Below are positions 53,791-63,000 of a stretch of 64,000 bases of DNA, piece by piece. Source of the stretch: Flavisolibacter nicotianae (GTDB lineage Bacteria; Bacteroidota; Bacteroidia; Chitinophagales; Chitinophagaceae); the NCBI RefSeq assembly GCF_003628535.1, contig NZ_RBCI01000002.1:62001-126000 (forward strand). Reading direction: 5' to 3'. The stretch's first letter is position 1. Every line of letters starts with the position of its first letter. The notes under the pieces were generated by a model. That model worked only from the letters and a program-made list of their open reading frames with translations, was not told the DNA's origin and searched no databases. Made by a program: the position numbers and the translations under genes.

Positions 53791-54696
53791 ATGTTCTTAC
53801 TCTTTATCGGGCTGCTTGTTCTCGTTATTGCCTTTTCCATTCAGCGCACACCCAATCTTGCCGCCGCGGCACGCACCGGGAAACTGGTCGGCGTAGGACT
53901 GGTGATCGTTGGCTTTCTCCTCAGTTGTTTTGTGCAGATCGACGCGGGCCAGGTCGGCGTGCAAAAGCTGTTTGGAAAAGTGCAGCCCGCTGTCCTGAAC
54001 AGTGGGTTGAATTTTGTCAATCCGCTTGTGACCGTGGAGCGCCTCGATGTGCGCACACAGAATTACACCATGAGCGGGACGACCGATGAAGGGCACAAGA
54101 CCGGCGACGATGCCATCCGTGTACTTACGTCCGACGGGTTGGAAGTCACGATCGACCTGACTGTTTTATACCGGGTCATTCCCGGTGAGGCACCGCGGCT
54201 GATCCGCGAAACGGGGGCGGATTATGAAGACAAGATCGTTCGTCCTATTGCCCGGACCCGCATCCGCGACAATGCCGTGTATTATGAAGCAGTATCGCTG
54301 TACTCCACCAAGCGGGATGAATTCCAGGGGCGCATTTTCAAGGGCATCGAAAACGACTTCAAAAGCCGCGGCCTTTTGCTGGAGAATTTGCTGGTCCGCA
54401 ACATCACGCTGCCGGCCAACGTCAAAGCCACCATCGAGCAAAAGATCCAGGCCGAGCAGGAGTCGCAAAAGATGCAATTCATCCTTGCCAAGGAGCGGCA
54501 GGAAGCCGACCGCAAACGGGTGGAGGCACAGGGGATTGCCGATTACCAGCGCATCATCTCCGAAAGCCTGACAGACCGCCAATTGCAGTACGAGCAGATC
54601 AAAGCCACCATGGAACTGGCCAAATCGCCAAATGCCAAGATCGTGATGATGGGCGGCAAAAGCACACCAGTCATCCTGGATGGAACAAAGCAATAA
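53791..54696 (+). CDS. SPFH/prohibitin-domain membrane protein
   Basis: Membrane-anchored protein of 301 residues. ATG 53791 gives two hydrophobic segments (FLLFIGLLVLVIAFSI and LVGVGLVIVGFLLSCFV), then the SPFH domain from about residue 50 (QIDAGQVGVQKLFGKVQ) with LEVTIDLTVLYRV and KIVRPIARTRIRDNAVYYEA. A coiled coil rich in Glu/Gln/Lys (IEQKIQAEQESQKMQFILAK) ends the chain. Prohibitin-like proteins scaffold membrane microdomains. No NfeD partner is present. Confidence 0.92.
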   Translation: MFLLFIGLLVLVIAFSIQRTPNLAAAARTGKLVGVGLVIVGFLLSCFVQIDAGQVGVQKLFGKVQPAVLNSGLNFVNPLVTVERLDVRTQNYTMSGTTDEGHKTGDDAIRVLTSDGLEVTIDLTVLYRVIPGEAPRLIRETGADYEDKIVRPIARTRIRDNAVYYEAVSLYSTKRDEFQGRIFKGIENDFKSRGLLLENLLVRNITLPANVKATIEQKIQAEQESQKMQFILAKERQEADRKRVEAQGIADYQRIISESLTDRQLQYEQIKATMELAKSPNAKIVMMGGKSTPVILDGTKQ

Positions 54697-54777
54697 ACAG
54701 TTGGCTCTCGTTGAGCGGGTTTGTTTCTGCAGGTTCGCAAAGGTTTCTTTATCTTTTCAGTCGCATATACAAGGCTT

Positions 54778-56352
54778 ATGGGATCTCTCAACGCTGGCCG
54801 CCCGTTTTTCCTTTTTTTCCTCCTTTGTTTTTTGCTGCTGCAGGCGACGCCTGGCCGCACCCAGGTTTATGGATGCAAAGACCCGACAGCCGTGAATTAC
54901 AATGCAGCCGCTACCGTGAACGACGGCAGTTGTACCTATAGCACAACTTCCTACACGCCCCCGGTAAAAGTTGACCCTCTCAGTTCCGTGCTGCAGGAAG
55001 GAAGCGGGCTGCAGATGGCGGGTGATTTTTTGTGGAGCTTTAACGATGGCGGCGGTGCCGCTGCCATTTACCGCATCGATACGCTGACGAACGCCATTTT
55101 GCAAACGGTGAACCTGGAAGGTGCCACCAATGTCGACTGGGAAGACATTGCTTTTGACGGGACCTACTTTTATGTTGGTGACGTGGGTAATAATGCCAGT
55201 GGTAACCGCCAGGATCTGAAGATCTACAAATTCCGTCTTAGCGATATCCCGGATTATGCCACCAACGCTGTTGTCACCATTCCCTCTACACAAATTGACG
55301 TAATCAATTTTACCTACAGCGATCAGCCGCAGCCGCCGGTAGCGGCCGCACCCAATAACACCCGGTTCGATTGTGAAGCCCTGATCGTTGATGAGGGGAA
55401 AATTCATCTCTTTACCAAAAACTGGGTGGACGTCAACACCGTGCATTACGTGATCAACGGCACGGCGGCCGGCAGCTATGTTGCAAGCCCTGTCGAAACG
55501 CTTTCGACCGGCTATCTTGTAACGGCTGCCGACAAGGCGCCTGGAACCAATCTCATTGCCTTGCTGGGCTACCAGGCCAGCGGTACCGGGAACCACTTTT
55601 TGCACCTCCTGTCGGACTACAGCGGCGGACTTTATTTCAACGGGAACAAACGCCTGATTAACCTGCCCTCGGCTGCCGAAATGGGACAGGCGGAAGGACT
55701 GGCGTTTCGAAACACCAGTTACGGCTACATAAGCAACGAGTATTTTACAAAAACGGTTCTAAGCATCAATATCACTGTCGATCAAAAACTGCGCTCCTTC
55801 AACGTGAACAACCTGGTGCCGGGTTATGTTCTGTCACAGGGCCTCAAGCATTTCGCGGCCGTAAAAGGCAACGGGGCCAACGAACTGAGTTGGGACTTTA
55901 CCAGCCCCGTAAAAGAGCTGAAGCTGCAGTACAGCGCCAACCGGGTTGATTTTTCGACGATACAATCGTTTGCCACCTCGGCAAGCGGTACCTTTTCGCA
56001 TTCGCTGTCCACGGCAGTAAGCTGCTACCGCCTTTCGTGGAAAGATGCCAACGGCATGGACCGCTACTCGGATGTGGTGTGCCTGAAAAACGACGTAAAA
56101 AAAAGCCTGTCACACATCGTGCTTCGAAGCAATGGTGAACTTTCGTTTACATGGAGCGGCGAGCAGCCGGCCCGTTATGTCTTTCGCCTGCTGGCAACAG
56201 ATGGACGGCTGCTGGCGCAAACAGGGCAGCAGGTTGTTTCTCCCGGTGCCAATACCCTGCGGCTTGCCACCAGGCCGGGACACAATGCCGTGTTGTTGCT
56301 GCAGGCAAGCGGCGACGGGGCAAGGCAAAGTAGTTTACTGCGGGTTGACTAA
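54778..56352 (+). CDS. Secreted beta-propeller-like protein with C-terminal T9SS-like domain
   Basis: Secreted protein of 524 residues. ATG 54778 begins MGSLNAGRPFFLFFLLCFLL, a signal peptide. A Cys-containing motif follows, YGCKDPTAVNYNAAATVND then GSCTY, common at the start of Bacteroidota secreted proteins. The middle has blade-like blocks (VDWEDIAFDGTYFYVGDVGN). The last 70 residues (FRLLATDGRLLAQTGQQVVS, then GANTLRLATRPG) resemble the type IX secretion C-terminal domain. Function is unknown; the fold call is from general pattern. A -7-like TATCTTTT lies upstream. Confidence 0.75.
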   Translation: MGSLNAGRPFFLFFLLCFLLLQATPGRTQVYGCKDPTAVNYNAAATVNDGSCTYSTTSYTPPVKVDPLSSVLQEGSGLQMAGDFLWSFNDGGGAAAIYRIDTLTNAILQTVNLEGATNVDWEDIAFDGTYFYVGDVGNNASGNRQDLKIYKFRLSDIPDYATNAVVTIPSTQIDVINFTYSDQPQPPVAAAPNNTRFDCEALIVDEGKIHLFTKNWVDVNTVHYVINGTAAGSYVASPVETLSTGYLVTAADKAPGTNLIALLGYQASGTGNHFLHLLSDYSGGLYFNGNKRLINLPSAAEMGQAEGLAFRNTSYGYISNEYFTKTVLSINITVDQKLRSFNVNNLVPGYVLSQGLKHFAAVKGNGANELSWDFTSPVKELKLQYSANRVDFSTIQSFATSASGTFSHSLSTAVSCYRLSWKDANGMDRYSDVVCLKNDVKKSLSHIVLRSNGELSFTWSGEQPARYVFRLLATDGRLLAQTGQQVVSPGANTLRLATRPGHNAVLLLQASGDGARQSSLLRVD

Positions 56353-56380
56353 ACCTAACCGTCTTCAAGCCATGGAGAAA

Positions 56381-56459
56381 TGTGAGACGTCAGACGTGAA
56401 TCTACAGAGGCTTTCGAGTTGAAGTTCACGGTGGTCTCACGTTTCACTTCTCCTCATCG
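56381..56459. repeat. Palindromic GTGAGACGT word repeat
   Basis: GTGAGACGTCAGACGTGAA on the left faces GGTCTCACGTTTCACTTC on the right. Related in word content to 52238-52376. It lies between the convergent secreted-protein and tsf genes. Confidence 0.65.
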
Positions 56460-56544
56460 ATAAACCCATCTTGGCGGCAGTTAGAGTACTTAAAGCCGAA
56501 CAATACCTGTTGCTTGGTTTGGCAAAATCTTCTTCCGGCAAAAG

Positions 56545-56572
56545 AAAACGGGACCCTGGGGCCCCGTTTTTT
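56545..56572. terminator. Bidirectional terminator downstream of tsf
   Basis: AAAACGGG pairs with CCCGTTTT around ACCCTGGGGC, followed by Ts on both strands. It lies 24 bp past the tsf stop on the minus strand. Confidence 0.8.
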
Positions 56573-56595
56573 ATCGATACAGTTCGATGCCTGCA

Positions 56596-57435
56596 TTATC
56601 CCAAAGCAACACGTTTGAATTCTGTCACCTTCAATTCAGGGCTTACAGTCTTCAGGTAATCCTGAACAGATTTAGAGCTGTCTTTTACATACGCCTGGGC
56701 CAGCAGCGTGCTTTCTTTGAAGAAAGAATTCAGTTTGCCTTCGGCAATTTTCGACAGCATATCGTCGGTCTTGCCGGCCATTTTCGGATCCTGGCGCATT
56801 TGCTCCATCACGATGTCTCTTTCACGGGTCACTGTTTCGGCAGGAACGCTTGACGGATCAACGGCAACCGGGTTCATGGCAGCGATCTGCATCGCTATGT
56901 CTTTACCGGCCTCTGGTGCATCCTGGGTCAGGCCAACCAGCACGCCCATACGGTACGCACCGTGGATGTAAGAAGCAACATAAGGCGCTTCGATTCTTTC
57001 AAAGCGGCCGATACCGATCTTTTCACCGATAGAAGCCAGCTTGTCGTTGATCAGGTCAGAAACTTTCTGGCCGTTTACAGAAACCTCGTTCAGTTCTTCT
57101 GCGCTTTTTACGTTGTTGGCAACAGCGGCATCAGCGATGCTCTGTGCAAAGGCAACGAAATCGGCGTTCTTGGAAACGAAGTCGGTTTCGCAAGTGATGG
57201 AAACGATAAAGCCGGTTTTGTTGTCGGCTGTTGTTTTGGCAATCACCACGCCTTCCTTGGCTTCGCGGTCGCTGCGCTTGGCGGCGACTTTTTGTCCTTG
57301 CTTGCGCAACCAGTCGATGGCTGCTTCAAAATCACCGTTTGTTTCCGTCAGGGCTTTGCGGCAATCCATCATACCGGCGCCGGTCGCCTGGCGAAGTTTA
57401 TTGATATCCTGTGCTGTAATTTGTACAGTAGACAT
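56596..57435 (-). CDS. tsf: Elongation factor Ts
   Basis: Nucleotide exchange factor that regenerates EF-Tu-GTP in translation, 279 residues. The N-terminal UBA domain has INKLRQATGAGMMDCRKAL, and the core has CETDFVSKNADFVAFA, the conserved TDFV contact. The C-terminal half follows with the usual helices. It is the last gene of the ribosomal operon after rpsB. Its 5' leader carries four 8-bp repeats directly before the start. Confidence 0.98.
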   Translation of the reverse strand: MSTVQITAQDINKLRQATGAGMMDCRKALTETNGDFEAAIDWLRKQGQKVAAKRSDREAKEGVVIAKTTADNKTGFIVSITCETDFVSKNADFVAFAQSIADAAVANNVKSAEELNEVSVNGQKVSDLINDKLASIGEKIGIGRFERIEAPYVASYIHGAYRMGVLVGLTQDAPEAGKDIAMQIAAMNPVAVDPSSVPAETVTRERDIVMEQMRQDPKMAGKTDDMLSKIAEGKLNSFFKESTLLAQAYVKDSSKSVQDYLKTVSPELKVTEFKRVALG

Positions 57436-57445
57436 GAGTAAACAA

Positions 57446-57477
57446 TTTGAAAATTTGAAAATTTGAAAATTTGAAAA
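57446..57477. repeat. Four tandem TTTGAAAA repeats in the tsf leader
   Basis: Four perfect 8-bp copies, ending 11 bp upstream of the tsf ATG on the minus strand (where they read TTTTCAAA). Confidence 0.9.
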
Positions 57478-57638
57478 TGAGGCTTCAAGTTCAAACCTTC
57501 TTTTCGTGTTCGGAGTTGTTTCGAACGTTGAAGAGTGCGACGCAACAGAAGCACAAAGAATGCACTTCTGTTGGTCACATCATCTTTCTATTTATTTAAA
57601 GAGCTGAATGTGCTTGTGAATGAATGACTGCAGTCGTC

Positions 57639-57690
57639 ATTTTCACATGTTCATATTATCACATTTGCACATTATCGAATTGGTACATTA
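57639..57690. repeat. CACATT-word repeat at the rpsB stop
   Basis: Words TTCACATGTTCATATTATCA, then CATTTGCACATTATCGAAT, reach exactly the rpsB stop codon (57688-57690). A near palindrome AATGACTGCAGTCGTCATT lies at its left edge. Confidence 0.6.
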
Positions 57691-58614
57691 ACGACGTCCA
57701 CCGCCAGGACCACGGCCCGGGCCACCTGTTCCGGGTGTGCGACGACGCTGACCACCCTGGCCACCACCGGCACCGGGACCACGACCAGGTCCGCCTTGTC
57801 CGCCACGGCCACCACGACCGCGACCACCGGCTTCCTGTTGTGCTTCGGCTTCCAGGCGGGCTGCTCTTCTTTCGTTTTCGGCGTTAGCTTCTGCATCTTC
57901 ACCTTCGTCATCTTTGGCAGCCTGGCGCTCGGCCAAACCTTCGGCAATTGCCGCTGTGATGTAGTTGGTGATGATGGCGATTGACTTCGTTGCATCGTCG
58001 TTACCGGGGATGGCGAAATCAACTTTGTTCGGGTCGCAGTTGGTATCAACCACGCCAAAGGTTGTGATGTTCAAACGCTTGGCTTCTGCCAGGGCGATGT
58101 GCTCGTGGCCAATGTCGACGATGAACAGGGCAGCCGGAATCCGTCCCAGGTTGGCAATACCGCCCAGTACTTTTTCCATTTTGTCTTTATCGCGTGTCAG
58201 GGTCAAACGCTCTTTCTTGGTGATCGAGTCGAACGAACCGTCGTTCAGCATTTTGTCGATGCTCTGCATCTTCTTCACGCTCTTGCGAACGGTGTTGAAG
58301 TTGGTGAGCATACCACCCAGCCAACGCTCGGTCACGTACGGCATCTGCACACGCTGGGCGCATTCCGTTACGATGTCTTTTGCTTGTTTTTTGGTACCAA
58401 CAAACAGGATCTTCTTCCCGCTGCGGGCAATTTGTTTCAACGCTGCCGCAGCTTCCTGCAGGCTTTCGGTTGTTTTATTGAGGTCAATGATGTGAATGCC
58501 CTTCTTCTCGGCGAAGATGAAAGGCAACATCTTGGGGTTCCACTTCTTTTTCAGGTGACCAAAGTGTACACCTGCTTCGAGGAGTTGCTGTTGCAACGAA
58601 GTGTTTTGTTCCAT
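57688..58614 (-). CDS. rpsB: Ribosomal protein S2 with Gly/Arg-rich C-terminal tail
   Basis: Small-subunit protein of 308 residues. The body is ordinary: AGVHFGHLKKKWNPKMLPFI, LFVGTKKQAKDIV, ERWLGGMLTNF, and NTDCDPNKVDFAIPGNDDA-like stretch (VDTNCDPNKVDFAIPGNDDA). From about residue 235 an acidic helix is followed by some 45 residues made almost wholly of Gly, Arg, Gln and Pro, with several RGG units. Standard S2 is about 240 residues, so the tail is an extension. Confidence 0.97.
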   Translation of the reverse strand: MEQNTSLQQQLLEAGVHFGHLKKKWNPKMLPFIFAEKKGIHIIDLNKTTESLQEAAAALKQIARSGKKILFVGTKKQAKDIVTECAQRVQMPYVTERWLGGMLTNFNTVRKSVKKMQSIDKMLNDGSFDSITKKERLTLTRDKDKMEKVLGGIANLGRIPAALFIVDIGHEHIALAEAKRLNITTFGVVDTNCDPNKVDFAIPGNDDATKSIAIITNYITAAIAEGLAERQAAKDDEGEDAEANAENERRAARLEAEAQQEAGGRGRGGRGGQGGPGRGPGAGGGQGGQRRRTPGTGGPGRGPGGGRR

Positions 58615-58649
58615 TTGAATTATTTGATGTTTGTTTTTGAATTTGTTGC

Positions 58650-58719
58650 TTTCGGCTGTCAGCTTTCAGCCATCAGCCATCGGAGAAAACCTGATAACTG
58701 ATAGCTGACGGCTGCTAGC
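58650..58719. repeat. Palindromic CAGCCATCAGCC / GATAGCTGAC word repeat
   Basis: Left arm 58650-58683 (TCGGCTGTCAGCTTTCAGCC...) pairs imperfectly with 58690-58719 (TGATAACTGATAGCTGACGG...) around GAGAAAAC. It ends 3 bp before the rpsI stop codon and lies in the rpsB leader. Confidence 0.7.
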
Positions 58720-58722
58720 AAA

Positions 58723-59112
58723 TTATCTCTTCGAGAACTGGTAGCTTCTGCGGGCTTTCTTCTTACCAAACTTCTTACGCTCTACAGAACGTGGATCGCG
58801 TTTCAGCAAGCCGGCTGCTTTCAGGGCCGGGCGGAAGTCGGCGTTGATTTCCACCAGGGCACGGGCAATGCCCAGCATGGCGGCTTCAGCCTGTCCTTTT
58901 ACACCACCACCGGTTGCATTGATTTTTACATCAAACTTGTCGGCTGCTTCAATGGTCTTCAGCGGACGCTCTACCTGGTTTTGCAGGTACACCAGTGAAA
59001 AATATTGTTTGTAGTCTTTATCGTTTACAGTGATGTTGCCGCTGCCTTTGGAGATGAAGACACGGGTAACGGCTTCTTTCCGGCGACCAACACTATTTTT
59101 TTGCTTTTCCAT
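58723..59112 (-). CDS. rpsI: Ribosomal protein S9
   Basis: Small-subunit protein of 129 residues that contacts P-site tRNA with its tail. NSVGRRKEAVTRVFISKGSG, GGGVKGQAEAAMLGIARAL and the ending RRSYQFSKR are diagnostic. It is second in the operon after rplM. Confidence 0.98.
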   Translation of the reverse strand: MEKQKNSVGRRKEAVTRVFISKGSGNITVNDKDYKQYFSLVYLQNQVERPLKTIEAADKFDVKINATGGGVKGQAEAAMLGIARALVEINADFRPALKAAGLLKRDPRSVERKKFGKKKARRSYQFSKR

Positions 59113-59120
59113 GTTTAAAT

Positions 59121-59183
59121 AAGCTTTTAGCTTTTAGCTGCAGGCTGCAAGCTTGGAACTTGGAGCTTGTGGCTTGTAGCTGA
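59121..59183. repeat. AGCTT-word repeat between rplM and rpsI
   Basis: AAGCTTTTAGCTTTTAGCTG then CAGGCTGCAAGCTTGGAACT and GGAGCTTGTGGCTTGTAGC form tandem words with palindromic halves. It fills the gap between rpsI start and rplM stop. Confidence 0.65.
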
Positions 59184-59185
59184 TT

Positions 59186-59629
59186 TTAGAATTTCAGTTC
59201 TTTGGGTTGCTGTGCCGTATGCGGATGTTGGTCTCCGGCATACACAAATAATTTCTTGTACATCTTGCGGCCAAGGCGGTTCTTCGGCAGCATGCCTTTT
59301 ACGCCTCTTTCGATGATGACTTCCGGACGACGCTTCAGCAGGTCTTTGGCCAATTCTTCTTTCCGGCCACCAGGATAACCGGTGAAGTGGTCGTACACTT
59401 TTTCTTCCATTTTGTTGCCCGTGAATTTCACTTTGTCGGCGTTGGTAACGATCACGTAGTCGCCACAGTCAACGTGAGGCGTATAGTATGCTTTGTTCTT
59501 GCCGCGAAGGATCGCTGCAATACGAGCACACATACGTCCAACGGTTTGATTGGTACCGTCCACAACATACCAGTTGCGCTGCACGGTAGCCGCGTTCGCA
59601 TGCTTGGTTGTAAAATGTAATTTGCTCAT
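59186..59629 (-). CDS. rplM: Ribosomal protein L13
   Basis: Large-subunit protein of 147 residues and first gene of the operon. ATG 59629; VQRNWYVVDGTNQTVGRMCA, HVDCGDYVIVTNADKVKFTG, and VKGMLPKNRLGRKMYKKLFV are diagnostic. An upstream in-frame extension overlaps the promoter, so it is not coding. Confidence 0.98.
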   Translation of the reverse strand: MSKLHFTTKHANAATVQRNWYVVDGTNQTVGRMCARIAAILRGKNKAYYTPHVDCGDYVIVTNADKVKFTGNKMEEKVYDHFTGYPGGRKEELAKDLLKRRPEVIIERGVKGMLPKNRLGRKMYKKLFVYAGDQHPHTAQQPKELKF

Positions 59630-59683
59630 GAGATTGAAATTTGCGCCACGGCCATCCCCGTAGCTGGTTTTTTTAATGAGGCG

Positions 59684-59713
59684 CAAAAGTACGCGGCCAA
59701 GGCCATACAACCC
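59684..59713 (-). promoter_or_regulatory. Promoter of the rplM-rpsI-rpsB-tsf operon
   Basis: On the minus strand TACTTTTGC is a perfect -7 box (59684-59691). TTG about 19 bp upstream of it can serve as the -33 element. It lies 54 bp before the L13 ATG. Confidence 0.75.
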
Positions 59714-60044
59714 AAGGAATTGAACAGCTATTTTGCAAGGAGCTTTTGTAAGTGGTTGATAAACAATAAAAATTTTGATGGGTTTTAGAAAGACTTAACG
59801 AAAGGGCGGGAGAGCGGGGGAAATTTTATAGGGCGACCGGCTGCATGGCCATTATAGAGTAACGTTTGCGCATCCCTGCCGATGCCCTGGTCCGGGAATA
59901 CGACCTGCACGAATGAAACGGCCTGATCAAACCGGGAAGTAGAAAGAAATTGAAATTGTTAATCATCCTTAGAAATTGCTTTCAGCATAATTTTATTCCT
60001 TTTAACTCGGCATTTACACCTTACTTTGTTGTTTACCCCTTTTT
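59714..60044. other. Intergenic region before the PAS kinase
   Basis: About 330 bp with no gene. A near-match -7 box (TTACTTTG) near 60021 could serve the PAS kinase gene. Confidence 0.4.
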
Positions 60045-63000
60045 ATGAATGCAACTGCTGCCAATCAGCCATTGTTTCTCGGTGACAGCGAAATGGCTGG
60101 TTTAATCCGGCATTTCGACTGGTCGGCGTCGCCGTTGGGCAGCATTGCATACTGGCCGGACAACCTGCGGTTCACGCTGGATTTACTGCTTCACTCGGCC
60201 TTTCCGATGACTCTTTTCTGGGGAAGGGAAAACACCTGTTTTTACAACGATGCGTTCCGGGCTGTATTGGGTGCAGGTGGCAAACACCCGTCTGCACTGG
60301 GCCGGGCCGGCGAACAGGTATGGCCGGAAGCCTGGGACATCATCAGGTCCCTGATCGAAGAGGTAAAAGAAGGGAAAAGCACCCGTCTTTACCAGGACCT
60401 TTGTGCGCCGATTTACCGCAACGGGAAAACGGAAGAAGCGTATTGGACGTTTAACTATAGCCCGGTCAAAAACAGCGAAGGCACGGTGGAAGGAGTCCTG
60501 GTCATCTGCCAGGAGACCACGCAAAAAGTGCTGGAGCAGCAAAGGGCCGAAGAACTGCGCCTGCAACTGCACCATGCCCTGGAGTCCTGCGACCTCGGAA
60601 CCTGGGACCTGCATCCGCAGACCAGGGTGTTTCGCTGCAACGAAAAGACCAAAGAAATCTTTGGCTTGTCGGGGGTGGCAGACATTAACCTTAAATCGGC
60701 GGTCGATGTCATGCATCCCGACGACCGGGAACGGGTGCAACAAGCCATCGAACGATCTTTCGACCCGGCGTCCGGCGGCCGTTATGACGTCGAATATGTC
60801 GTGGTTCACCCGGCCTCGGGCCAGCACCACATCATCCGTGCAAAAGGGAAGACCTATTTTGACGCCGATGGAAAGCCGGAAAAGTTTACCGGCACGGTGC
60901 AGAATGTAACGGAAGAACGTTTGTCCAGCCAGCGCAAAGAAAAAATGCAGCAGCTTGTCGAACATTCAAAAGACTATATGTCCATGGCCACCCTCGATGG
61001 CCAGATGACCTATATGAACGCTGCCGGCCGGATGCTGATCGGTATTGAGCCCGATCGCGACCTGTCTACGCTTACCATCAAGGATTTTTATAGCGACGAG
61101 CAGTTTCGGCGGGTTCAGGCGGAAATCATTCCGGCCTTGAACGCAACGGGATTTTGGTCGGGTTTTGTAAGGATAAAACACCAGCAAAGCGGTGAGGAAA
61201 TACCCTGCCACGGTAATTATATGCTGATCAGGGATTCGGTGAGCGGCAAGGTGATTTCCAGGGGCCTGACCCTTCGTGACCTGCGGCCGGAACTGGTGGT
61301 AACAAAAGAACTGGAGGACAGCGAAAAGCGCTTCCGTAACCTGGTGCAGGAAGCCCCCGTCGCCACGGCCATCTACATTGGCGAAGAAATGCGCATCCAG
61401 TGGGCCAACGATGCCATGATCAAGCTCTGGGGCAAGGACAAATCGGTCATTGGCAAAACCGTTCGCGAAGCCCTGCCCGAGCTGGAAGGACAGCCGTTCC
61501 ATGGCCTGCTGCACGATGTGTTTACCACGGGCCAGATGTACCAGGCAACCGAGGACAAAGGGGAACTGATGGTGGAAGGGCAATTGCAAACCTTTTTCTT
61601 CAACTTCAGCTACAAGCCCCTGCGGGATACCGACGGTAAGGTGTATGGTATTTTGAACATGGCCATCGATGTAACGGAGCAGGTCAAAACAAAACGCAAA
61701 CTCGAAGAAAGCGAAAAGAACTTCCGCAGCCTCATCATGCAGGCGCCGGTGGGCATTTGCCTGCTGGCCGGCGAGGACTATGTCGTGGATCTTGCCAATG
61801 AGCAATACCTGGCCCTGGTGGGCAGGAAGCGGGAGGGTTTTGTCAGCCACCCGCTTTGGGACGTGCTGCCGGAGGCCAGGGAGCAGGGATTCGACGCCTT
61901 GCTCAACGGCGTACGAACGTCGGGCAAACCTTATTTCGGTTATGAGCAGCCTGTGTCCTTGCTGCGCAACGGCGTGGAAGAACAGGTCTATGTCAATTTT
62001 GTGTACGAGCCGCTTTTTGATGAAGACAAAAACGTGCACAGCATCCTGGTGATTGCCATCGACATCACGCAGCAGGTCATTGCAAGACGAGCGATCGAAA
62101 GCGCGGAGGAAAGAGCCCGCCTGGCGGTGGAATCAGCAAAGCTGGGAACCTACGAACTCAACCTGCTGACCGACGAAATGATCGCGTCGGTCCGCCTCAA
62201 TGAATTGTTTGATACCGACCCCACTCATACACATCCCAACTATATTTCCAAAATCCATCCCGATGACCTGCCGGTGAGGCAAAAGGCACACGAACAGGCG
62301 CTTACCACCGGCAAGCTGCAGTACGAAAGCCGTGTGGTCAGGAGAGACGGCACGATGAACTGGATCGAGGTCTTCGGGCAGTATTATTTCGACGAGCAGC
62401 AGAAGCCGTACAAGATCGTCGGGATCGTGTACGACATCACCCAGCAAAAAATGGTGGAAGAAGAGCGGGAGAAGTTCTTGTCGCTGTCGCACTACAGCCG
62501 CGACTTCATCGGCATGTGCGACATGAACATGAAAACGCTTTATGTCAACAAAGCCGGCATCGGTATGCTCGGTATCGAAGGCGATGTCATGCAGGCCAGT
62601 TTGTGGGATTGTTTCTTCCCGGAAGACCATGCCTACCTGAAGGAGACTTTTTTCCCCGCTGTGCTGAAGGAAGGGCATGGCGAAGTCGAGATCCGCTTCC
62701 GACATTTTCAAACCGGTGCGCCGGTGTGGGTGATTTACAGTGTGTTTATGATCCACGACAGCAAAGGCAAACCATCAGTCATGGCCACCGTCAGCCGCGA
62801 CATTACGGAGCGCAAAAACATGGAGAAGGAACTGGAGAAAAGGGTGGCGGAACGAACAGCGGAACTGGTAAAGCTGAACGATGAACTGCAACAGTTCACC
62901 TATGTCTCGAGCCACGACCTGAAAGAACCCTTGCGCAAGATCCAGATGTTTGGGCAACTGGCGCAGCAGCATACCGATCCGTCCAACACCAAAGCGGTGG

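Noticed and set aside
57446-57477. Tandem repeats considered as CRISPR
   Set aside because: The four 8-bp units are contiguous without spacers and sit in a leader; no cas genes nearby.
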